Source of the DNA: Ptychodera flava
Taxonomy: Eukaryota > Hemichordata > Enteropneusta > Ptychoderidae
Direction: 5' to 3'
Length of the DNA: 64,000 bases
Assembly: GCF_041260155.1 (NCBI RefSeq)
Contig: NC_091944.1
Location: 22,617,877-22,681,876, forward strand
In this document: one piece after another, positions 57,901-60,810 of the stretch
How positions within the stretch are numbered: the stretch's first letter is position 1
Layout: the number at the start of each line of letters is the position of its first letter
Position numbers and translations under genes: made by a program
Notes under the pieces: generated by a model
Seen by the model: the letters and a program-made list of their open reading frames with translations, nothing else
Databases searched by the model: none
Told to the model about the DNA's origin: nothing

Positions 57901-60363
57901 AATGGATATGCTTACTGTAATTACTGTTGACAATGTCCCTTTGCGATGAACGGTAATTTGAAACTGACAGTCAAGCTGAATGCCGTTTAAATTTGAAGGC
58001 ACCAAAATTACCTTTTACCTATTGGACCACCCTAGGTGGCTCTTTTGAACCATAATTGTACACTTAAGGGGTCTTCATGCATGACATCACATGATGAGAT
58101 GACCTAGACTTGACCTTTCAGAAAACCTCAGTTTTTCTCCTCTTCCTTTGTATTATTACTCCGTTTGTGAAAGTTTCCTTTGAAATTATGGTTTTTACTA
58201 TCAAACTGAGTAGTTGCAGGCCAAATATTGATTCTAGCAAAGCAGGTAAAACTTCTGATAGACTGAACGGGACTCACGGAGGCAAAGCAAAGCCTCTGTG
58301 TACTGCAGACGGAACAGCAACAATGTTTGTTTTACGTACCAGGGAATTTGTAACTTTGTAGAAAGGCGGGTGAAGTGTTTCAATACATTGCAACTTTGTA
58401 TGAAGGAGGGTAAACTGTTTCAACATCTTACAACTTTGTTATTGTTTTAATAGCTGTGGTTTTTTGTTGAGTTGGCACCAGGGCCGGGCAGTAAAACTTC
58501 ATTAGCCACTATGTTCGCCAAACTGGAATTTTTGTAGCCATTTTTAACTTTCTTTCGCATTTGGCTAATTGGCGATCGGGTAGCGGGAGCCCTGACAAAG
58601 CTGTCTGACCAGCGGTTATGAAAAAGAAGATTTTTTACAAAAAACACCTTTTTTGGCATTAATTTGCCTATTTTCAACAATATCAAAAAATTAAAAAAAA
58701 TAGTTTCTCAAAATCATATTTTTCACCTACACAACAAATATCAAATCAGTAAGTACTGCGGTTCTCAAGATATTTGAGTGGACGGACGCCTCACAAACGG
58801 ACATACATACATACATACATACATACAGACTGACGCCGGACGGATACCCATCCCAATAGCTTCTATAGACTATAGTCTATAGTAGCTAAAAAACTACATG
58901 TTGGGGTTGATAAGTGTTCCATGTAGTCTGAGTCACTGCATAGAAGTTGGATAATGCCTCGAACAGTGAGTCTTCCCCTCTCACATACTGTAGTCAAAAT
59001 AGTGCAGTGATTGGGAAGGGGAGAGGGAAAACCTATATGGAAGAAATGTTTACTGTTTCGATGTACTACTTCTTTTTTCCATGTAAAAAGAAGTTATTAC
59101 TCAATGAAAAAGGACTGGAAATACCAAATCGACGATAACAGTACAACTGGGCCACCATCTCTTCGAAGGAGAAATACTGTACACTCAGTGTGACAATTTT
59201 CGGACAGGGTAGTAAATTTCGCCCAAAGTCGTTTCGTAAATGACCAGCAATACGAAATCTTATTCCCATACCTTTCGAAACTTTATTGTGGTTATCCTCA
59301 AACTCAGATGACACGACGGGAGTGATATTTCGGGGTCAAAGTTGCCAAAGTTTTGACCCCATGTTGACGGCGTAGTAATCGGACTGCAATCCCAGAAATC
59401 GGACGTCGTGTTTGGAATGTGATTAGGAGCCAAGTATTGATAATTTGAAACTTCAAACCACCGATTTTTAATTTCGATGTGTTTAGAAACTGTATATAAG
59501 AATATTTCATGATAATTAGTTATGTTTAATCAATGGACGACTCAACTATATTTCGACGTGTATAGCGCTTAGATATCGGACACAGGCTGTCTCTGTGTGT
59601 GTTGCTTTCGGCACCTTGTATCGTACCGTGTGGCTAACTTCGCTAAGTTTGTTGAGTGAGTCTTATAATTGTTTCCATTGCATATTTTGTTTGTATTAGA
59701 ATCGCATAGGCATTCTTTAATAAAAATAGCGAGTATATTTCATCGTATGGAATTATTTACCTGTCAAGCTTTTACGCGGTAAGTCACTTACTACGTTCAC
59801 ACGATTACGCTAAATATTTTCTGTCCGAAAACTTGTACACTTCTTACGTTCATTAAATGTACTTTTTTCTCGAAACAACTGCGCAGTTTTCGTTAAAACT
59901 ACATGCAATCGTAGCGAACAATGGAAAGAATATTTTCAACATCATTATTCTCCCCCACATTCAAAATCCAATGCTAAATCAGGACTTTAGTCAAAATTTC
60001 AGTTACTTTGACCTGACGGCAGTATGTTGATAGTATCACTGATGCAGTGTCAGACGACAATTTGTTACCGCCGCTCGCAGTGCCCTCAGTAGCTTCTACC
60101 AAAAAAAACTATCAAAAACGGGACAACAATGTCACCTGACCTAATATGAGGTCACATGACCTGTAAAACTCTGTCGATACGGAGCGAAGTGAGTGTAACT
60201 AACAGCATATCACTAAATGTCCGAAAACTGAGGTCGTCCGAAAACTGTCACACTGAGTGTAGTTCTAGTCCTACAAGTTTTGAAATTTTGTGTACATTTG
60301 CATAAAAGAAAGGGAAATTACATAGTTCTATACCTTTTTCTGTCCAAACTGGCTAAGACTCAT
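17468..60363 (-). CDS. MCM3AP: Germinal-centre associated nuclear protein (GANP), TREX-2 scaffold
   Basis: Thirty-three coding exons, listed 5' to 3' on the minus strand: 60334-60363, 55570-55651, 54559-55011, 49190-49377, 48257-48365, 47351-47587, 46450-46545, 46048-46190, 45116-45190, 44285-44493, 43331-43537, 41081-41194, 40212-40368, 39510-39659, 37922-38024, 36757-36860, 35913-36124, 32971-33096, 31778-31981, 30918-31112, 30374-30647, 29890-29961, 28940-29041, 27933-28166, 26813-26974, 23436-23562, 21777-21878, 21355-21403, 20454-20617, 19792-19897, 18731-18922, 18252-18336, 17468-17611. Every phase matches and the sum is 5007 nt (1668 residues). Order: short N-terminus, RRM-like fold (about 204-278), SAC3/GANP domain (about 412-700, with [10 protein letters not shown] at 416-425), centrin/ENY2-binding helical region (about 800-1025), MCM3AP-type C-terminal region (about 1030-1668). 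Known role: the protein scaffolds ENY2, PCID2, DSS1 and centrins at nuclear pores for mRNA export, and has a reported acetyltransferase activity. Human MCM3AP is about 1980 residues; the difference is the missing FG-rich N-terminus. Confidence 0.93.
17664..17702 (+). repeat. (GA)n microsatellite near an MCM3AP splice acceptor
   Basis: About 19 GA units. Read in the direction of MCM3AP this is a (CT)n tract 53-91 nt upstream of the last exon's acceptor, so it could behave as a distal polypyrimidine tract. Confidence 0.95.
18631..18724 (+). mobile_element. 90-bp TTAA-type MITE (family A), copy 1
   Basis: Family plan: left end TTAACCTGTTCACCCC, an internal GGTCCAC(A) word, CATTGATAACAATGG near the centre, GGGCCAAACCATGG, and right end GGTGAAAGGGTTAA. 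The ends are an imperfect inverted repeat that begins and finishes with TTAA. This copy has slightly decayed ends (TAAACCCCTT at the left, GGGTGAAA at the right). Intron 30 of MCM3AP. Confidence 0.7.
19041..19132 (+). mobile_element. Family A MITE, copy 2
   Basis: Well preserved copy with TTAA at both ends, 92 bp, in the MCM3AP intron between exons 30 and 31. Confidence 0.8.
19625..19715 (+). mobile_element. Family A MITE, copy 3
   Basis: Left end has lost its TTAA (CACCTGTTCACC). The right end GGGTTAA is intact. It lies about 75 bp beyond the donor end of exon 30. Confidence 0.7.
19792..30647 (-). CDS. MCM3AP: MCM3AP exons 21-30, C-terminal MCM3-associated region
   Basis: Exon 21 contains [20 protein letters not shown] and [14 protein letters not shown], matching the vertebrate block with FWK and LVLPD-type strands. 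Later exons hold [14 protein letters not shown] (23), [14 protein letters not shown] (24) and VSWPVPEF (26), then [17 protein letters not shown] (29) and [20 protein letters not shown] (30). This region carries the reported MCM3 acetyltransferase activity in mammals. I cannot verify an acetyl-CoA site here. Confidence 0.85.
21355..21403 (-). CDS. MCM3AP: MCM3AP exon 28, 49-nt microexon
   Basis: Added because the flanking exons (27 and 29) do not join in frame: direct splicing gives AGA then TAA. A 49-nt exon between TAG (plus 21404-21406) and a GTGTGT donor restores the frame and adds [16 protein letters not shown], which ends at [13 protein letters not shown]. An AG five bases further in (CAG before TTACC) would give 44 nt and break the frame, so the choice of acceptor matters. 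Alternatively exon 29 could use an internal acceptor. Confidence 0.65.
22269..22492 (+). mobile_element. 220-bp TTAA-type MITE (family B), copy 1
   Basis: Ends are TTAACCCTTTGAGCGCC at the left and ACAGCACTCAAAGGGTTAA at the right; the outer 13 bases are perfectly complementary. The AT-rich centre contains paired AAAATTTT-type words. TTAA ends followed by CCC are typical of piggyBac-related elements. Confidence 0.8.
22917..23330. mobile_element. Palindromic MITE with TA duplication
   Basis: A near-full-length palindrome of about 414 bp. The ends are CAGTGGTTTGC and GCAAACCACTG, each bordered outside by TA. Inner paired words include GAGGTGTTGCCAATGCTGTC with GACAGTGTTGGCAACACCTC, so the arms are about 150 bp or more. 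TA borders fit a Tc1/mariner-type mobiliser. The right end is 106 bp from exon 26 of MCM3AP. No reading frame of note. Confidence 0.75.
23995..26598. mobile_element. CTGTGCTCTC-ended element, 5-bp duplication TGAAT
   Basis: Left end CTGTGCTCTCGCTG and right end CAGGGAGAGCACAG are complementary at 13 of 14 bases. TGAAT lies outside both ends (23990-23994 and 26599-26603). Just inside the left end, CGTTCGTAAATTACGAAC-type words repeat (ATTTACGAAC), like transposase-binding subterminal repeats. It contains the second element at 24779-26017. The interior has short reading frames but no transposase signature that I recognise. It fills most of the MCM3AP intron between exons 25 and 26. Confidence 0.7.
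24779..26017. mobile_element. CAGGG element nested in the previous one, 5-bp duplication CTATG
   Basis: Ends CAGGGTTCTCC and GGAGAACCCTG are perfectly complementary. CTATG is duplicated outside (24774-24778 and 26018-26022). Subterminal direct repeats of CCCGCGACGCTATC or close variants occur four times at about 24815-24890. The right part contains repeated ATGCAAAT words. 1239 bp, no intact gene. Confidence 0.8.
27065..27389 (+). mobile_element. 330-bp TTAA-type MITE (family D), copy 1
   Basis: Ends are TTAAGGTCGTATTGTCAGCC and GAGATGCATTGCACCTTAA, complementary apart from a few changes. Internal landmarks shared with other copies: TTTAAACTTTGGCTCAAA, GGGTCACT..., and a centre with CAAATTACTTTAAGTTTATTG. 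The TTAA outermost bases suggest TTAA target choice; the following GG separates it from the CCC-starting families. Confidence 0.65.
28194..28287 (+). mobile_element. Family A MITE, copy 4
   Basis: TTAA at both ends. It begins 28 bp from exon 24, on the acceptor side, so it lies in or next to the branch-point region of that intron. Confidence 0.8.
28437..28526 (+). mobile_element. Family A MITE, copy 5
   Basis: Same orientation as copy 4, about 150 bp away. Left TTAA lost, right end GGGGTTAA present. Confidence 0.75.
28730..28815 (-). mobile_element. Family A MITE, copy 6 (inverted)
   Basis: Opposite orientation to copies 4 and 5, so three copies fall within about 620 bp of one intron. Confidence 0.75.
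29355..29720. mobile_element. Foldback element (family C), copy 1
   Basis: Arms of about 40 bp match almost perfectly, beginning AAACAGGATGGTTGGACAGT at the left and ending in its complement at 29720. A second pair, GAACCGACTCATTTGAGTG and its complement, lies inside. It lies in the intron between exons 22 and 23, about 170 bp from exon 22. Confidence 0.75.
30918..36860 (-). CDS. MCM3AP: MCM3AP exons 16-20, centrin/ENY2-binding (CID) region
   Basis: A Pro-rich linker ([18 protein letters not shown]) precedes long amphipathic helices with charged [10 protein letters not shown] and [19 protein letters not shown] stretches, the region that in yeast Sac3 and human GANP winds through ENY2 and centrin. 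It ends with [20 protein letters not shown] and a TFPSAPRP motif, equivalent to the conserved Trp/Arg-rich block and FPAAP motif in vertebrate GANP. Confidence 0.88.
32273..32629 (-). mobile_element. Family D MITE, copy 2 (diverged)
   Basis: The GGACAGATTTCGGACTCTGA end is on the left. The end with GAGACACATATTTACCTTA is on the right. The left TTAA is lost and the boundary is approximate. Confidence 0.45.
32759..32939. mobile_element. 181-bp CAGGG MITE, 5-bp duplication ACATC
   Basis: Left end CAGGGTTCTCCACA, right end TGTGGAAAACACTG (12 of 14 complementary). ACATC lies outside both ends (32754-32758 and 32940-32944). Inside, the phrase GATTAGCCGCCCCTCTG resembles ATTAGCCGCTACTC in the 24779-26017 element, so this looks like a short derivative of it. 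It ends 31 bp from MCM3AP exon 18. Confidence 0.75.
33300..33479 (+). repeat. ~86-bp tandem repeat, left part
   Basis: Two copies of a unit with CATTTGAATATTTGATTGTC and a TCCATGAGTACCATACTCTA-like tail. The array continues after the inserted element as one full unit and part of another at 35738-35860. The insertion therefore split a pre-existing array. Confidence 0.8.
33480..35737. mobile_element. CAGGG element, 5-bp duplication ATATT
   Basis: Ends CAGGGCTCGAAAATT and AATTTTCGAGCCCTG are perfectly complementary over 15 bases. ATATT is duplicated (33475-33479 and 35738-35742). Subterminal direct repeats of TTCACTTGTCCGG or CACTTGCCC occur at both ends (about 33526-33556 and 35640-35705). It carries a second CAGGG sequence from 33983 inside it. 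2258 bp, non-coding as far as I can see. Confidence 0.85.
33983..35465. mobile_element. Inner CAGGG element, related to 56947-58594, right end missing
   Basis: It starts CAGGGTTCCCCTGTTTAAGT and continues with CACCAAAATGATTAGCCAAC. The next 1.4 kb follows the copy at 56947-58594 in order, including the GATATTTTGATATCATCAAG block and GAAAGTTTCCTTTGAAAT. Similarity fades after about 35465 and the expected right terminus is absent. This is either a truncated nested insertion or shared internal sequence. Confidence 0.6.
36206..36300 (+). mobile_element. Family A MITE, copy 7 (diverged)
   Basis: Left end TTACCCTTTCACCCCCG and the ACAGGTCCA word are clear. The centre and right end are decayed. Confidence 0.55.
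36311..36642 (-). mobile_element. Family D MITE, copy 3
   Basis: Right end GAGGCACATACTACCTTAA is clear. Internal GGCGGCCATTTTGAATTTCA and GTAATTTGTTTCTCTAGTTC match copy 4. Left boundary approximate. It ends 114 bp from exon 16. Confidence 0.55.
37297..37389 (+). mobile_element. Family A MITE, copy 8
   Basis: TTAA at both ends, with TTGATAACAATGAG in the centre. Confidence 0.8.
37542..37866 (-). mobile_element. Family D MITE, copy 4
   Basis: Left end TTAAGGTACAACGCACCTCT, right end AGGCACATACTACCTGAA. Inside are GCAGCCATTTTGAATTTCAA and GGTAATTTGTTTTTCTAGTT. It ends 55 bp from exon 15 on the donor side. Confidence 0.65.
40212..46190 (-). CDS. MCM3AP: MCM3AP exons 8-13, SAC3/GANP (PCI-like) domain
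   Basis: This is the best conserved part. Exon 8 has [20 protein letters not shown]. Exon 9 has the [15 protein letters not shown] motif. Exon 10 has ELPLPHELR and [20 protein letters not shown]. Exon 11 has the [20 protein letters not shown] stretch and [19 protein letters not shown]. Exon 12 has [12 protein letters not shown]. Exon 13 has [14 protein letters not shown]. In TREX-2 this helical domain pairs with PCID2 (Thp1) and DSS1 (Sem1) to make a nucleic-acid-binding surface. All of the signature motifs I know for the family are present and intact. Confidence 0.95.
41296..41633 (+). mobile_element. Family D MITE, copy 5
   Basis: Right end CCTAGATGCACATTCTACCT followed by TAA is clear. 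The left end is eroded. Inside are GGGTCACAGTGCAAATTTTG and TTCAAAATGGTTGCCG. It starts about 100 bp from exon 12. Confidence 0.55.
42021..42860 (-). repeat. ~150-bp tandem repeat followed by (ACGG)n
   Basis: Five to six copies of a unit with CCTTGTACCAACTTTGAATA, GAGTTATGGCT, a TACATGAAAAAATCG word and GGCCATATTGGAT. Copy borders are near 42169, 42390, 42541 and 42691, with one internal partial copy. It ends in a degenerate GGACGGACGGACGGAC tract and CA repeats. Reading frames up to 201 codons on the minus strand are periodic with the unit and are not genes. Intron 11 of MCM3AP. Confidence 0.85.
42978..43197 (-). mobile_element. Family B MITE, copy 2 (inverted)
   Basis: Opposite orientation to copy 1: left end TTAACCCTTGGAGTGCTGTA, right end AGCGCTCAAAGAATAA, where the last TTAA has decayed. 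It ends about 130 bp from exon 11 on the donor side. Confidence 0.7.
46781..47114. mobile_element. Foldback element (family C), copy 2
   Basis: Imperfect arms of about 55 bp. The left contains TGTTATGTTTACTTTTTGTG, and the right its complement. Shared with copy 1: a GTAGATAACAT word and AAAAGAACC near the arm ends. Intron 6 of MCM3AP. Confidence 0.7.
47944..48035 (+). mobile_element. Family A MITE, copy 9
   Basis: TTAA at both ends. It lies in MCM3AP intron 5, about 220 bp from the end of exon 5. Confidence 0.8.
48257..49377 (-). CDS. MCM3AP: MCM3AP exons 4-5, RRM-like domain
   Basis: Two exons (49190-49377 and 48257-48365) encode an RRM-like fold. The first strand is MSLRLKGVP (205-213), then helix [14 protein letters not shown], then an RNP1-like [20 protein letters not shown], and the last strand PIQIFWYQ. 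As in human GANP, the aromatic RNP1 residues are only partly kept, so RNA binding may be atypical. The domain is split by the exon boundary after residue 251. Confidence 0.88.
48881..48951. repeat. Short perfect-arm foldback with a CRE in the loop
   Basis: Arms TCACACTTC...AACTAGCTCTTT (48881-48904) and the complement (48928-48951) pair at 22 or so of 24 positions. The 23-bp centre contains TGACGTCA, the CREB/ATF site. Intron 4 of MCM3AP. It may be a tiny MITE. Confidence 0.65.
49795..50017 (+). mobile_element. Family B MITE, copy 3
   Basis: Left end TTAACACTTTGAGCGCC, right end CAGCACTCAAAGAGTTAA. Same internal order as copy 1. Confidence 0.75.
50289..50400 (-). mobile_element. Family B MITE, half copy
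   Basis: Only the end with GAGTGCTGTGATTTTTCC and the following TTTTAGTGCAACATTT is present. The copy stops near GACCAAATGGAC. It lies about 270 bp from copy 3. Confidence 0.55.
50708..54429. mobile_element. CAGGG element, 6-bp duplication AGATGT, with nested piggyBac-like element
   Basis: Ends CAGGGCTGTCAAT and ATTGACAGCCCTG are perfectly complementary. AGATGT is present at 50702-50707 and 54430-54435. The left subterminal part is GC-rich with CACCGGCGGCAAATCGCCG and GCCGCCGCC. The right part holds CCCCCCTCCTGGCCTCCCCCC. The piggyBac-like element at 52391-54055 is inserted inside. 3.7 kb in total, in the 5.2-kb intron between MCM3AP exons 3 and 4. The 50801-51136 reading frame (111 codons) lies in the left part and shows no domain I know. 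Confidence 0.8.
52391..54055. mobile_element. piggyBac-like non-autonomous element, TTAA duplication
   Basis: TTAA at 52387-52390 and 54056-54059. The termini CCCTTTTCCTGCC and GGCAGGAAAAGGG are perfect complements, close to known piggyBac ends (CCCTTTGCCTGCC-type). Subterminal words such as ACTTGGCAGGAT, GCCAAGTCG and ACTTGGCAGATATGCC recur on both strands through the element. No transposase frame is visible; the interior looks non-coding and GC-richer than its surroundings. Confidence 0.85.
54559..55651 (-). CDS. MCM3AP: MCM3AP exons 2-3, N-terminal low-complexity region with a GC-AG intron
   Basis: Exon 2 (55570-55651) is basic and Gly/Arg-rich (RRLSV, then WGRGGGYKR). Its donor reads AGAG|GCAAGT, a GC donor with otherwise ideal consensus. 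Exon 3 (54559-55011) is the longest exon, 151 codons, rich in Ser, Glu and Lys, with FG dipeptides at residues 77, 99 and 133 and a basic [12 protein letters not shown] stretch that could be a nuclear localisation signal. It corresponds to the disordered part of GANP between the FG repeats and the RRM-like fold. Confidence 0.8.
55707..58887. mobile_element. Composite element with AGCTACTATAGAC ends
   Basis: Left AGCTACTATAGAC and right GTCTATAGTAGCT are perfect complements. The right end carries a 20-bp palindrome (CTATAGACTATAGTCTATAG, 58863-58882). Inside, two related half-units recur (CAGATTTGCATATTTCATCA near 55974, ACATTTGCATATTTCATCAC near 56872) and GCTGTCTGACCAGCGGTTTT occurs near 55803 and again near 58603. 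The CAGGG element at 56947-58594 is inserted in it. Near the right end is (CATA)n and GGACGGACGCC. It fills most of MCM3AP intron 1. Confidence 0.6.
56947..58594. mobile_element. CAGGG element, 5-bp duplication ACAAA
   Basis: Left end CAGGGCTCTCCCT, right end CGGGAGCCCTG; the duplication ACAAA lies at 56942-56946 and 58595-58599. The words ATTAGCCAA and TTTTGTAGCCACTTT near the left end recur in inverse sense near the right end (TTGGCTAATTGGCG). Closest relative in the window is 33983-35465. 1648 bp. The 58110-58361 reading frame inside has no recognisable domain. Confidence 0.8.
59182..60259. mobile_element. TA-flanked inverted-repeat element beside the MCM3AP start
   Basis: Left end CACTCAGTGTGACAATTTTC, continuing GGACA; the right end is its complement (one mismatch in about 22), ending CACACTGAGTG. 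TA borders both sides (59180-59181 and 60260-60261). A second TCCGAAAACTGAGGTCG word near the right end is a partial repeat of the terminus. 1078 bp, no transposase. It ends only 75 bp from MCM3AP coding exon 1. Confidence 0.75.
60334..60363 (-). CDS. MCM3AP: MCM3AP coding exon 1 (proposed start)
   Basis: Ten codons, [10 protein letters not shown], ending at a GTATAG donor in phase 0. This joins exon 2 ([10 protein letters not shown]) without loss of frame. Its single FG dipeptide recalls the FG-rich start of vertebrate GANP. It is the weakest exon of the model because it is so short. Support comes from the in-frame ATG, the matching phase and its position beside the NUP42 start. A longer 5' exon set in the 4.7-kb intron cannot be excluded. 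Confidence 0.55.
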
Positions 60364-60810
60364 TGCAAATCACTCGTCTGATACCTAGTTATAGATCAAA
60401 ACATGTGCAAGCCACCGCGCAATTTGTGGCAATTGCAACGCATGTTGTTTTCCCTCTTCTTGATCTGACAGTGAGGTGTGTTATTTCTGGTGATTACATT
60501 CGAATGTACAATAAAAGAGAAATACATTTTAAGAAATCTTACGGATAATGTTGAAGAATATTTTATCAGTAGAGTGAACTATATAAACCCCTCTTTACAA
60601 AAAGAACCATTTGAGTTAATTATATTATCTTTATCATTTATTTTCTTTGGTTTATACGAGTGACCATTAAAGTCGAATACACAATCTACGAATAAGAACC
60701 CTCCTTACAGTAGTGAATAAAGTTCTGTTGTTGTACGGCACATGCACATGCAGTTCCTCTAGCACTGGTAGCCCTGCCGTCTTATAAAAATGCGTTAAAA
60801 TACCTGTACA
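60364..60810. promoter_or_regulatory. Putative shared promoter between MCM3AP and NUP42
   Basis: The 447 bp between the two proposed start codons must hold both 5' UTRs and both promoters, unless untranslated first exons lie elsewhere. A TATA-like TATAAAAA sits at 60783-60790, but it is only about 20 bp from the NUP42 ATG, too near to be its TATA box. I see no CCAAT/CRE cluster like that of the death-domain gene. The region is AT-rich rather than a CpG island. Confidence 0.5.

Noticed and set aside
60783..60790. TATAAAAA as NUP42 TATA box
   Set aside because: It is only 20 bp from the start codon, so transcription would begin at or after the ATG.
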